64,000 bases of DNA from Allofournierella massiliensis (GTDB lineage: Bacteria; Bacillota; Clostridia; Oscillospirales; Ruminococcaceae). Of the stretch, positions 19,496-27,756 are shown in pieces (position 1 is the first letter of the stretch; every line of letters begins with the position of its first letter). The stretch is taken from the NCBI RefSeq assembly GCF_004345265.1, contig NZ_SLUM01000020.1, forward strand, positions 18,719-82,718, written 5' to 3'. The notes below the pieces were generated by a model. That model made no database searches. It had not been told where the DNA came from and saw nothing but the letters and a program-made list of their open reading frames with translations. Made by a program: the position numbers and the translations under genes.

Positions 19496-19534
19496 CCTGG
19501 GCGGCGGCTTTGCCGCCGCCCGGGTTTTGTTTTA
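19496..19534 (+). terminator. Rho-independent terminator of efp
   Basis: GGGCGGCGGC at 19499-19508 pairs with GCCGCCGCCC at 19512-19521, extended by CCT/GGG, and is followed by TTTTGTTTT. Confidence 0.9.
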
Positions 19535-19621
19535 CCCAGTGTGAGCGCCGCGCCGCCGTTTTTGGGCAGCGAGGGCGTGGTCATAAAAATGTTTGATACT
19601 TCTTCAAAGGAGGAATGAACA

Positions 19622-20062
19622 ATGGAACTGAAAGAGCGTGCTGCATACCTGAAGGGCCTGATGGAGGGTCTGGAGATTGGCGACAGCAAGGAAGGCAAGG
19701 TACTGAAGGCCATGTACGACCTGCTGGAGGATCTGTGCGACACCGTGGCCGATATGGACGACGACCTGGACCAGGTCTACGATGAGCTGGATGCCATGGA
19801 CGAGGATATGGACGACCTGGAAGAAGCCGTGTTCGGCGACGACGAGGACGAGGACGACGAAGAGGAAGACGACGAGGACGAGGAAGTGGAAGCCGAGTAC
19901 GAGCTGACCTGCCCCAACTGCGGCGCTGTGACCGTTGTGGATGAGGACACCCTGCTGAACGAGCAGGTCTGCTGCGGCAACTGCGGCGCCGAGTTCGAGA
20001 TCGAATTCAGCGAGTGCGGCGAGGACTGCGAGTGCGGCGACTGCACCGAGGAGAACGAGTAA
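19622..20062 (+). CDS. CD1247-type protein: helical domain, acidic tract and Cys-rich zinc ribbon
   Basis: This 146-residue protein has three parts. Residues 1-70 are helical (MELKERAAYLKGLMEGLEI...) and match the CD1247 N-terminal domain family of clostridia. Residues 72-92 are almost only Asp and Glu. The C-terminus has Cys97-x2-Cys100 and Cys118-x2-Cys121, then four more cysteines in an acidic tail. A Zn ribbon is likely. The function is unknown; the charge suggests protein or metal binding rather than nucleic-acid binding. It has a strong AAAGGAGG site and two terminators after it. Confidence 0.75.
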   Translation: MELKERAAYLKGLMEGLEIGDSKEGKVLKAMYDLLEDLCDTVADMDDDLDQVYDELDAMDEDMDDLEEAVFGDDEDEDDEEEDDEDEEVEAEYELTCPNCGAVTVVDEDTLLNEQVCCGNCGAEFEIEFSECGEDCECGDCTEENE

Positions 20063-20090
20063 TCCTCTGATTGCCGGATCAAACAAATAG

Positions 20091-20126
20091 AAAGCGGCGG
20101 ATGGCAAAAGCCATCCGCCGCTTTTT
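20091..20126. terminator. Bidirectional terminator after the CD1247-like gene
   Basis: AAAGCGGCGGATGGC pairs with GCCATCCGCCGCTTT around AAAA. T-runs on both strands make it able to stop transcription from both convergent genes. Confidence 0.9.
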
Positions 20127-20145
20127 GCTGCCTTTACGGACAAAG

Positions 20146-20175
20146 AAAACGCCCTGCGGATGCAGGGCGTTTTTG
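20146..20175. terminator. Second bidirectional terminator, likely for the MATE gene on the minus strand
   Basis: AAAACGCCCTGC pairs with GCAGGGCGTTTT around a four-base loop. It lies 71 bases beyond the stop of the minus-strand MATE gene and may serve either strand. Confidence 0.85.
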
Positions 20176-20245
20176 CTGTAAAATCGATTTTCCTGTTCGG
20201 AATGCAAGGTTTCCTTTGAAAGGCAAAAAACGGCACAGATGCCAT

Positions 20246-21649
20246 TTACCGGGCGGATCTGGCACGCTCCATGGCCGAAAGCTCCGGCATCACGGTGAGC
20301 CGCATGGTAATGTAGCAGGCAAGGCCGCCCACAAAGTTGGAAACAGGCTCGGCAAGAAATACCCCCTTCACGCCCAGACCGGCCACGTGGGGCAGAAGCA
20401 GGGTAAGGGGCACCACGATGATGGCCTTGCGCAGCAGGGAAAAGAAGATGGCCAGTTTTGCCTTGTTCAGCGATTTGAACACACTCTGGCCGGAAAACTG
20501 AAAGGCCATCATGAAGAAGCCGAAAAAGTAGATCTGCAGCGCAGGCACCGCAGCGGCCAGCAGCTCCGGATCCTGATTGAAGATACGGATAAAAGCCGCG
20601 GGGAACAGGGAGATCAGCGCCCAGATCAGCAGGGTGTAGCCGAAGCCCAGCTGCGTCATGAAGCGGATTGCGGCGCGCACCCGGCCGGCCATTCGGGCCC
20701 CGTAGTTGTAGCTGATCACCGGGGAACCGCCGTCCGAAAGGGCCAGTGCAGGGGTCTGGGCGATCTGTCGCACCGAGTTGATCACCGTCATCACGCTGAT
20801 GTACAGATCCCCTCCGTAGGCCCGCAGGGTGGAGTTGCAGACCACCTGAACCAGGCTGTCGGTAAAGGACATCACAAAGGTGGAGGTGCCCAGCGCCACG
20901 ATACGCCGGATCAGTCGGCCATCCGGCCGAAAGCCGCGCAGAATCAGCCGCAGCTCCGCTTTTGGGCCAGTGAGAAATCGCATTACCCAGATGGCGGAAA
21001 GCAGCTGGGAAAACACGGTGGCGATGGCTGCTCCCCGTACGCCCAGCCCCAGCCCGAAAATCAGAATGGGGTCCAGAATAATATTGGTCACCGCACCCAG
21101 CAGCACTGTGAGCATGCCGATGCGGGCAAAGCCCTGGCTGTTGATGTAGGGATTCAACCCCAGCGAAATCATCACAAACACCGTGCCCAGCAGATAAATG
21201 GTCATATACTGCGCTGCCACCGGATAGGTATCGTCGCTGGCGCCGAACAGATAGAGCAGGGGTTTGTGCAGTGCAATGCCAAGCACCGTAAGCACAACGC
21301 CGCATACCACCAGCATAAACCAGGAATTGGCCATGATGGCCCGGGCGGTTTTCAGATCCTTCTGGCCACGGGCAATGGAGCACAGCGGAGCACCGCCCAC
21401 ACCGAACAGATTGGAAAATGCGGTGATCAGCGTGACCACCGGGAAACACAGCCCCAGTCCGGCAAGGGCCAGCGTGCCCTGACCGGGAATCTTGCCGATG
21501 TAGATCCGATCCACGATGTTATACAAAAGGTTCAGAAGCTGCGCCACCAGCATGGGAGCGGTTACGGCAAGAACACTGCGGCGGATATTGGGGCTGGAAA
21601 AATCCACCTGACCGCCCCCGGCTGTCCGGTGAAAATGTGGAAACGGCAT
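20246..21649 (-). CDS. MATE family multidrug/Na+ antiporter
   Basis: This 467-residue polytopic protein has about 12 predicted membrane segments in the two-fold MATE arrangement. The first half opens SVLAVTAPMLVAQLLNLLYN with the family-typical IVDRIYIG just after the first helix. Pro and Gly residues in the second half mirror it (ALSDGGSPVISYNYGA). It is expected to export cationic compounds in exchange for Na+ or H+. The frame extends upstream, but the ATG at 21649 has an AAAGGA site and removes a non-conserved extension. It is convergent with the CD1247-like gene. Confidence 0.9.
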   Translation of the reverse strand: MPFPHFHRTAGGGQVDFSSPNIRRSVLAVTAPMLVAQLLNLLYNIVDRIYIGKIPGQGTLALAGLGLCFPVVTLITAFSNLFGVGGAPLCSIARGQKDLKTARAIMANSWFMLVVCGVVLTVLGIALHKPLLYLFGASDDTYPVAAQYMTIYLLGTVFVMISLGLNPYINSQGFARIGMLTVLLGAVTNIILDPILIFGLGLGVRGAAIATVFSQLLSAIWVMRFLTGPKAELRLILRGFRPDGRLIRRIVALGTSTFVMSFTDSLVQVVCNSTLRAYGGDLYISVMTVINSVRQIAQTPALALSDGGSPVISYNYGARMAGRVRAAIRFMTQLGFGYTLLIWALISLFPAAFIRIFNQDPELLAAAVPALQIYFFGFFMMAFQFSGQSVFKSLNKAKLAIFFSLLRKAIIVVPLTLLLPHVAGLGVKGVFLAEPVSNFVGGLACYITMRLTVMPELSAMERARSAR

Positions 21650-21702
21650 CTTACTGCATCCATCCTTTCTTACGAAGCCATGCCCCGGCAGGCTGCGGGG
21701 CA

Positions 21703-21739
21703 ACAAAATAGCGCGCTGTTCCAGCCCGGAACAGCGCGC
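21703..21739 (-). terminator. Terminator of the small gene at 21771-22070
   Basis: GCGCGCTGTTCC at 21711-21722 pairs with its complement at 21728-21739. Read on the minus strand it is followed by TATTTTG. Confidence 0.8.
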
Positions 21740-21770
21740 GTTGCTTTTGATATGGTCCCGGGAGCAGGGA

Positions 21771-22070
21771 TCACTTCTTGGCGGGCGCTTCCTTCAAAGC
21801 GCGCTCCAGCCACATGGAGCCGATCTCCAGAGCGGTATACAGGCCGGTCTTGCTGCTCTGCTTGACCACACGCTCGGGCAGAGGCTTGGAAGAATCGGTG
21901 CTCATGAGGATCACATGGATCTTATCGGCCATCTTCATGCCCTGTTCTTCCTTTTCGGTGAGGATCTGCATAAAAATCACAAAAGGATCAGCCAGGCTGC
22001 CGTAGTAGATTTCGTTGCCGCAGCGGACCAAAGGCTTGCCCTTGTAGGTCAGTTTCGGGGTATATGCCAT
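21771..22070 (-). CDS. Small protein of unknown function
   Basis: This is a 99-residue soluble protein that I do not recognise. It begins MAYTPKLTYKGKPLVRCGNE, has one Cys and no membrane segment, and ends in a charged helix with AKK. The phrase IYYGSLADPFVIFMQIL suggests a compact alpha/beta fold. The coding call is supported by a GGAGGG site at good distance, a promoter immediately upstream and a terminator immediately downstream, so it is a self-contained transcription unit between the MATE gene and the glycan operon. Confidence 0.75.
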   Translation of the reverse strand: MAYTPKLTYKGKPLVRCGNEIYYGSLADPFVIFMQILTEKEEQGMKMADKIHVILMSTDSSKPLPERVVKQSSKTGLYTALEIGSMWLERALKEAPAKK

Positions 22071-22109
22071 TGTAAAAACCCTCCAGTCGGTTGATATATA
22101 TTATATTTT

Positions 22110-22138
22110 ATTATACCATAAACGACTCAGAAACACAA
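22110..22138 (-). promoter_or_regulatory. Promoter of the small gene at 21771-22070
   Basis: On the minus strand a perfect TATAAT (complement at 22110-22115) follows TTGTGT (22133-22138) at 17 bases. The surrounding DNA is AT-rich. The -35 lies 13 bases beyond the DUF2304 gene stop. Confidence 0.65.
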
Positions 22139-22150
22139 CGGCGCACCGGA

Positions 22151-22516
22151 TCACAGGTCCAGCTTGCCCCGCTCGATTTTTTCCTCGTTCAACGCCACCT
22201 TCTGAGCCAGGCTTTTCAGCTTGGAATCCATCTGGCTGAGCCGTACCGACATATAGAACTGCTTGATCAGCAACAGGAAGATAATGGCAAGATACACCAC
22301 GTTGATCTCGCTCACAAAGCCGAACTTGCGCGCCACCCAGGTGGTGATCTCCGGGAACAGGCTTAAAAACAGAAGGCAGGCAGAAAACAGCAGCCAGAAG
22401 ATGGAATCTTCAATCTGCACCTTTGCCTGGCGAACCCGGCGAAGAATGAACAGGGTGGTGCACAGACTGCCGCAAATCAAAAGTGCGCGCAGCGCGAGGG
22501 GAAGCAGTGGGGACAT
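22151..22516 (-). CDS. DUF2304 family membrane protein
   Basis: This 121-residue protein has three predicted membrane helices (about residues 5-24, 38-56 and 70-90) followed by a heptad-like cytoplasmic helix (QMDSKLKSLAQKVALNEEKIE). It matches the DUF2304 family, usually encoded beside a DPM1-like GT2 as here. Family members are thought to assist polyprenyl-phosphate sugar synthesis or transfer; this is inference. Its ribosome binding site lies inside the end of the upstream GT2 gene, so translation is coupled. It is the last gene of the minus-strand glycan operon. Confidence 0.8.
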   Translation of the reverse strand: MSPLLPLALRALLICGSLCTTLFILRRVRQAKVQIEDSIFWLLFSACLLFLSLFPEITTWVARKFGFVSEINVVYLAIIFLLLIKQFYMSVRLSQMDSKLKSLAQKVALNEEKIERGKLDL

Positions 22517-22521
22517 GGCGT

Positions 22522-23244
22522 TCAGTTTCTCCTTTCCGGGTAGTAGTTATTCACGGGCTCCCGCTTGCGGAACCACTGGATCAGTAAAATCGAAAGGCCC
22601 ATCTTGAGCATGTACTGGATGGAACGGGTGAAATTCAGATAGCTGGTGCCGGTGAGCCGTTCGCCCATCTGCACCTGAATCTCCCGCACCACAGCGCCGT
22701 TTTTGATCAGATAGCTGATGGTGTCCGGCTCGGGGCCGTAGTTCAGGTTCAGGGCGAATTCCTCCACCATGCGGCGGTTAAACATGCGCATGCCGCTGGT
22801 GGGGTCACAGATGGCCTGGCCGGTGGTGAGGCGGATGGCCCAGCTGATCAGGTAGCTGCCCAGCATGCGCAGGCTTTTGGGCTTTTTCACCGTGAGGAAC
22901 CGGCTGCCGATCACAATATCGGCTCCGCTTTCCAGCTCATCCAGCATGGGCTGGATGTATTCCGGCTTGTGTTGACCGTCTGCATCGAACTGGAGGGCAC
23001 AGTCGTAGCCGTTTTCGGCGGCGTAGCGCAGCCCGGTCTGGAACGCGCCGGCCAGCCCCAGATTCACCGGCAGGTCGATCAGCCGGAAGCCGTTCTGGCG
23101 GCACAGCGCCGCAGTGTGGTCGCGGCTGCCGTCGTTTACCACAACGTAATCGTATTGGGGGTAATGGGCCACCAGCTCGTTCACCACGTGAACGATGTTG
23201 CCCTCCTCGTTGTAGGCAGGGATCACGATCAATAGCTTAGACAT
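22522..23244 (-). CDS. GT2 glycosyltransferase, dolichyl-phosphate mannose synthase-like
   Basis: This is a 240-residue GT-A fold enzyme. MSKLLIVIPAYNEEGNI, VVNDGSRDHT, NLGLAGAFQTG and LQFDADGQH give the nucleotide and DxD metal site. DPTSGMRMFNR is the acceptor loop typical of DPM1 and bactoprenol-phosphate transferases. There are no strong membrane helices, only an amphipathic C-terminus. It likely transfers one sugar from a nucleotide donor to undecaprenyl phosphate. The neighbour DUF2304 and the DUF2142 protein upstream fit a membrane-side decoration system. Confidence 0.85.
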   Translation of the reverse strand: MSKLLIVIPAYNEEGNIVHVVNELVAHYPQYDYVVVNDGSRDHTAALCRQNGFRLIDLPVNLGLAGAFQTGLRYAAENGYDCALQFDADGQHKPEYIQPMLDELESGADIVIGSRFLTVKKPKSLRMLGSYLISWAIRLTTGQAICDPTSGMRMFNRRMVEEFALNLNYGPEPDTISYLIKNGAVVREIQVQMGERLTGTSYLNFTRSIQYMLKMGLSILLIQWFRKREPVNNYYPERRN

Positions 23245-23270
23245 AACGTTATAATTCCTTTGCAGTCAGG

Positions 23271-24416
23271 TTATTGTGCGCCGGCAAGCCGCAGCAGCTC
23301 ACGGGTCACAGCGTCCCAGGTGAAGTGTTCCTCCAGCCGGGCAGCGGTTTTCCGGGCAGCCTCGCAGCGCCAGGCATCGTCCGTCAGGCAGGATTTCAGG
23401 GCAGCAGCAAGGGAGGTGGAGTCCACTCCGTCCAGCTGGATGCCGTAGCTTTCGTCCGGCAGAAGCTCATCGCTTCCGCCGGTGCGGGTGGTCAGAATGG
23501 GGCATCCACAGGCAGCCGCTTCCAGAAAGGTGGTGGGAAATCCCTCGGCGTAATAGGTGGGCAGGCAGTACAGCTGGGCCTGGGCCAGCAGCTGCATGGC
23601 CTGGGCATAAGGCACTGCCCCTGCCAGATGCACGCCGGGCGGGCAGTTTTCCCGCAGCCTGGGCAGCAGCGGGCCGTCGCCGGCCACCACCAGGCTGCAC
23701 CCGGAAAGCCCGGCGGAAGAAAAAGCGTCGACCAGCTCGGCCACGCCCTTTTCCGGGATCACCCGGCCCAGAAAAACCACAAGCTTTTCCTCAGCCGGAA
23801 GGCCCAGCCGGGCCCGCCAGTCCACCGCGTCCGGCGCGTGGGCCAGCGCCCGAACCTCGGAAGGCTCCACCGCGTTGTACAGCTGGCCGGCGGGATGAAT
23901 GCCGAAGTGCTCCAGCCAGTGGCATACCGCCCGGCTCACGCCGAAGAAGCGGGGCCCGCAGGCCTTCAGCCAGGCGGCCGCCAGATGCTCATAAAACGCC
24001 CCGGCCGCGTTCAGCAGCGGACTGCCCATGGGCAGATGGCCAGTGGAATGATCCACCACAATGGCGGGGATACCCCGCTTTTTGCACTGCCGGGCCGCAT
24101 ACAGGCTGCTGATGTAAAAGCGGGTGTTGATCAGGCAGAAATCAATGGGCGTTGCCCACAGCTGCGCTGCCAGCGCCCGGAAGGCCTTGCCGGGCTTTAA
24201 AACCGGGAACCGGCCGTTCATCAGCGGCCACACCGGCAGCCGGATAATCCGTATGCCGTGTTCGTCGGTTTCGGTATCCGGCAGGCCGGGCAGGGCGCTG
24301 GTTACCACAATGGCATTGTGGCCTGCGTTTACCACCCGGCGGGCCAGATTGAAGGTATAGCGCTCCACCCCGCCCACCGTGGGCAGATACTGGGCGGAGA
24401 AAAAACAGATGGTCAC
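23271..24416 (-). CDS. GT4 family glycosyltransferase
   Basis: This is a 381-residue GT-B fold retaining transferase. The N-terminal half has FSAQYLPTVGGVERYTFNLA, the acceptor-side glycine loop. The C-terminal half has VVFLGRVIPEKGVAELVDAF and the GT4 donor motif (EGFPTTFLEAAACGCPILTT). It starts with GTG 8 bases after GGGAGG. Donor and acceptor cannot be read from the sequence. It sits between the GT2-GtrA fusion and the DPM1-like GT2. Confidence 0.88.
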   Translation of the reverse strand: MTICFFSAQYLPTVGGVERYTFNLARRVVNAGHNAIVVTSALPGLPDTETDEHGIRIIRLPVWPLMNGRFPVLKPGKAFRALAAQLWATPIDFCLINTRFYISSLYAARQCKKRGIPAIVVDHSTGHLPMGSPLLNAAGAFYEHLAAAWLKACGPRFFGVSRAVCHWLEHFGIHPAGQLYNAVEPSEVRALAHAPDAVDWRARLGLPAEEKLVVFLGRVIPEKGVAELVDAFSSAGLSGCSLVVAGDGPLLPRLRENCPPGVHLAGAVPYAQAMQLLAQAQLYCLPTYYAEGFPTTFLEAAACGCPILTTRTGGSDELLPDESYGIQLDGVDSTSLAAALKSCLTDDAWRCEAARKTAARLEEHFTWDAVTRELLRLAGAQ

Positions 24417-24444
24417 GAAGCGAACCTCCCGTGTGCGGGCCGCG

Positions 24445-25512
24445 TTACGCGCCGCGCTTTTTGTAAACGAATTCCCGCTGAATCTGGAAGCTGATGAAGA
24501 ACAGGAACACGTCCACGCAGATCTTGATCACCAGCTCGGAGAAGCCGCCGGTGAGGGCATACAGCAGGCTGACCAGACCGGCGGAGCAGGCCATCTGAAT
24601 CACGGCCAGCAGGAAATACTTGCCGGCGGCCATGCCGTGGTTTTCCCGGCTCTTGAACACAATCTTGTAGTTCAGCAGATAGTTGTAGGTGGCTGAGATC
24701 ACGCGGGCGCACACGGTGGCCAGCGTGATGTACAGCGTACCGGAAACCACCGGCGCCAGCAGGAAGCAGAACAGGCTGAACAGCGCCAGATCCACCACGC
24801 TGGAGGAGAGGGAGGAGAACAAAAACTTGCCGAACACCGCGTAGATGCGGGCCGAGTCCTTCAGCGGATTGAAATGGCTGGTCTTGTTCTCTTCGATGTA
24901 AACCGTTTCGATGGGTACCTCCACGATGGGCACTCCGGCGTCCTTGGTGTCGATGAGCATGTTGGACTCGAACTCGAACCGCTCGCCGCCGGTGTGCATC
25001 AGCTTTTTCATGAAGGCGGTGGGAATGGCCCGCAGGCCGGTCTGGGTATCGGTGATGGCAAGGCCCACCAGCGCCTTGAACACAAAGCGGGTGCACTTGT
25101 TGCCGAAGCTGGAGCGCAGCGGCACGTCCTTCTCGTCGAAGTTGCGGCAGCCCAGAATCAGTGCGTCCGGCCGGTCGGTCAGGGCCTTCATCACCTTCAG
25201 AATGCAGGCGGGGGTATGCTGGCCGTCGGAATCGGCGGTCACACAGCCGGGGGCATCCGGCCAGGTGTTCAGGCAGTAGTTGAAGGCGGTTTTCAGCGCC
25301 CGCCCCTTGCCCAGATTCACTGCATGACGCAGCACCGGGCAGCCCCAGCGTTTTTGCGCTTCCTCAAAGAAATGGGCGTAGGCAGGGCCGCTGCCGTCGT
25401 CCACCAGAACGATGTTCTGAATACCCGCTTTGTGCAGCTGCTCCAGCAGGCGGGGCAGCTTTTCGTCCGGCTCCAGAGAGGGAATGATCACGGGAATTTG
25501 CTTGTAATCCAT
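24445..25512 (-). CDS. Fusion of a GT2 polyprenyl-phosphate glycosyltransferase with a GtrA-type flippase domain
   Basis: Residues 1-230 of this 355-residue protein are a GT2 domain (IPVIIPSLEPDEKL, VDDGSG, NLGKGRALKTAFNY, TADSDGQH, TDTQTGLRAIP). Residues 232-352 form four membrane helices of the GtrA/PF04138 type, ending FISFQIQREFVYKK. GT2 GtrB-like enzymes charge undecaprenyl phosphate and GtrA proteins are proposed to flip the product. Fusing both in one chain couples synthesis and flipping. The DUF2142 protein encoded upstream could be the outer-face transferase. Confidence 0.87.
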   Translation of the reverse strand: MDYKQIPVIIPSLEPDEKLPRLLEQLHKAGIQNIVLVDDGSGPAYAHFFEEAQKRWGCPVLRHAVNLGKGRALKTAFNYCLNTWPDAPGCVTADSDGQHTPACILKVMKALTDRPDALILGCRNFDEKDVPLRSSFGNKCTRFVFKALVGLAITDTQTGLRAIPTAFMKKLMHTGGERFEFESNMLIDTKDAGVPIVEVPIETVYIEENKTSHFNPLKDSARIYAVFGKFLFSSLSSSVVDLALFSLFCFLLAPVVSGTLYITLATVCARVISATYNYLLNYKIVFKSRENHGMAAGKYFLLAVIQMACSAGLVSLLYALTGGFSELVIKICVDVFLFFISFQIQREFVYKKRGA

Positions 25513-25549
25513 AAAATATCGTACTCCTTAACGGATGGCGTTTGGCCCT

Positions 25550-27721
25550 TTACCGGGCCAGAATGGAAAGAAAAGCATTGAACACGACCAGAATGTCCAC
25601 CAGCGTCACAGCGTACACAAGGCCGCGGGTGAAATCGGTTTGCAGCAGCAGGCGTCTGGGCCGGGCCAGCAGCAAAAGGCTGAGCACCGGCAGGAAATAC
25701 CGCCCCTGCAGACCGTAAATGGTGGTGTAGTAGGTGGGCGTCCAGGAGACGCAGCCCAGCACCGCCAGCCCACAGCAGGCAAGGCCGATCAGCAGGCAGA
25801 CCGTCTTGGCCCAGACCGGAAGCTCAAAGCCGGGCTGCAGCCAGGCCAGAACCAGCAGAATCAGCAGTGCGGCCACCCAGGTCCAGGCGATCTGCACGCC
25901 CGGGTCAAAGTAGCTCAGGGTGCCGCCCACCAGTGTTTTCACATAGTGCTCGCCGTACTCCACCACCGAGCGGATGAGCAGCTCCACGGTGTCCAGCGGA
26001 TGGCTGAGAATATAGGGCAGCGAATAGCACACGCTGTCGTCCTGCACGGGCTCTTCCGAGGCAGGCTGCGGGGCGGAATCCGCCACGGCGGTTTCGCCGG
26101 AGGAGGCTGTGCTTTCCAGTGCGGGGGCGGATTCAGACTCCGCGGCTACACTTGCGGCCGGTTCCGCTTCCTGCACAGCCGCGCTGGAGGAGGCCGCGCC
26201 TGCGGCCACCGGGGTATCGCCGTTTACAAAGCCGCCCAGCGTCAGCGTTCCGCCCGCGCTGGACAGAAACACCACCATGCACAGCACAAGGAAACCGCCC
26301 TTGATCGCCTTGGAAAACCGGCCCAGGCGGGCGGCGGGGATCAGAAAGACCAGCAGTGCCAGCGGGAAATATACGATTTTGGAGGGCACGATCAGCAGCC
26401 CGGCCAGTGCGGGCAGAATCAGCTGCTTCCAGCTGATTTTTTCCGTCGGGCCGAAAGCCAGATCCAGCACCAGCGCCGCGAACAGAAGGCAGAGCGCCAG
26501 CAGGTTGGAATCCCGGCTGTAGGAGGCGGCAAGGTGCAGCGTCATGGGCAGCAGGGCCACTGTGGCGAATACCGCCTTTGCCACCGGGGTGCGCTTCACC
26601 GCCCAGGAGGCCAGAAATGCGAAGAAGAGAAGGTTTGTCAGCCTGCCCAGGAACAGGGTGGGGATGAACCCCAGCCGCAGCAGAAAGCCCGCCAGCACGC
26701 CAAGCGCGCTGATCCAGTACATGGTGTAGCTGGAGTCCACCTGATATTCATCGAAGTCGTGGGTGGCGGTGAAGGGATCGGGGCTGGTGGTAAGCAGATT
26801 CTTGGCAATATGCTGCCAGGTGAATACTGTGGTTTCGCCATCCTGCACGATCACGTCCTGATCCGAAGGGCGTCGGATGGTGCTGTGGATCTGGCTCTGC
26901 GCAATGGGCAGGTGCGGGTCATAGATGGTGGAGGCCAGCGTGAAGCTCTGGTTGATGTGGAACTGCTCGTCCGGCGCGGAATAGGGGGGCAGCACCATGC
27001 TGAACAGAATGCCCAGTGCCAGCACGAAGCAGAACACCATCCGGTGCAGCGGGCACTTCTGCCCGGTGAACAGCCACCAGCCGGCCCCGATGAGAACCAG
27101 CGCCAGCAGGGCAATGACCCAGTAGAATTTGGTCAGAAAACCGCCGATCTGAGCATATACACCCAGAATGGCCAGCATGCCCTCGGTGGGCTGGCCGTTC
27201 ACGGTCAGCCCCAGACCCGCTTCGTTTGCAGTGGGGGTGTAACCGATGAGCAGACGGCCCTCGCCGGTGTAGTGAGCGGTCAGAGTCACCCGATAGTGCC
27301 GCTCACCAAAGGAGGTCAGCTCCACCGGCTGGGAAAGCCCCAGCGTGGTGTAGTAGGCCTCGGTGGTGTCCAGAATATTGCTCATGTCGCCTTCGCTGGT
27401 GGCCAGCACCTCGCCGGTGTCCAGATCGGTGAGGGTGAGCTCCAGCACACCGGCGGGGCCTTCGTCGCCCGCCTTCTGCACCTTGAAGGCAAAGCCCATG
27501 TACAGCAGGTCCCGGTCGCAGACGAAGTCCTGAGTCACGGTATCGTCGATGAGGGCAAACTCGCTGAACTGGTCATTGATCATCCAGCTGCGGCTTTTTT
27601 CGCCGTTGCCCCGCACCTGGGTGAGCCAGATACAGGCAAAGATGAAAAAGGCCACAGCCAGCAGCGCAGCGCCGCCCAGAAGGCGGCGGTGCGTTTTGAG
27701 TTGCGTGAGAAGTTTTTCCAT
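25550..27721 (-). CDS. DUF2142 family multi-pass membrane protein, probable GT-C transferase
   Basis: This 723-residue protein has an N-terminal helix (residues 15-34) and an outer beta-rich domain (about 40-185). A helical membrane core carries the DUF2142 signature PPYSAPDEQFH, with Asp251-Glu252 in the first core loop. Such an acidic pair in an outer loop is typical of GT-C enzymes that use lipid-linked sugars. An Ala/Ser/Glu-rich, repeat-like insert at about 500-562 lies in a predicted outer loop. It probably uses the product of the neighbouring GT2-GtrA fusion. Confidence 0.78.
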   Translation of the reverse strand: MEKLLTQLKTHRRLLGGAALLAVAFFIFACIWLTQVRGNGEKSRSWMINDQFSEFALIDDTVTQDFVCDRDLLYMGFAFKVQKAGDEGPAGVLELTLTDLDTGEVLATSEGDMSNILDTTEAYYTTLGLSQPVELTSFGERHYRVTLTAHYTGEGRLLIGYTPTANEAGLGLTVNGQPTEGMLAILGVYAQIGGFLTKFYWVIALLALVLIGAGWWLFTGQKCPLHRMVFCFVLALGILFSMVLPPYSAPDEQFHINQSFTLASTIYDPHLPIAQSQIHSTIRRPSDQDVIVQDGETTVFTWQHIAKNLLTTSPDPFTATHDFDEYQVDSSYTMYWISALGVLAGFLLRLGFIPTLFLGRLTNLLFFAFLASWAVKRTPVAKAVFATVALLPMTLHLAASYSRDSNLLALCLLFAALVLDLAFGPTEKISWKQLILPALAGLLIVPSKIVYFPLALLVFLIPAARLGRFSKAIKGGFLVLCMVVFLSSAGGTLTLGGFVNGDTPVAAGAASSSAAVQEAEPAASVAAESESAPALESTASSGETAVADSAPQPASEEPVQDDSVCYSLPYILSHPLDTVELLIRSVVEYGEHYVKTLVGGTLSYFDPGVQIAWTWVAALLILLVLAWLQPGFELPVWAKTVCLLIGLACCGLAVLGCVSWTPTYYTTIYGLQGRYFLPVLSLLLLARPRRLLLQTDFTRGLVYAVTLVDILVVFNAFLSILAR

Positions 27722-27756
27722 GGGAAAACCCTTTCCGTTCGGGCCTGGCCCGTGAT

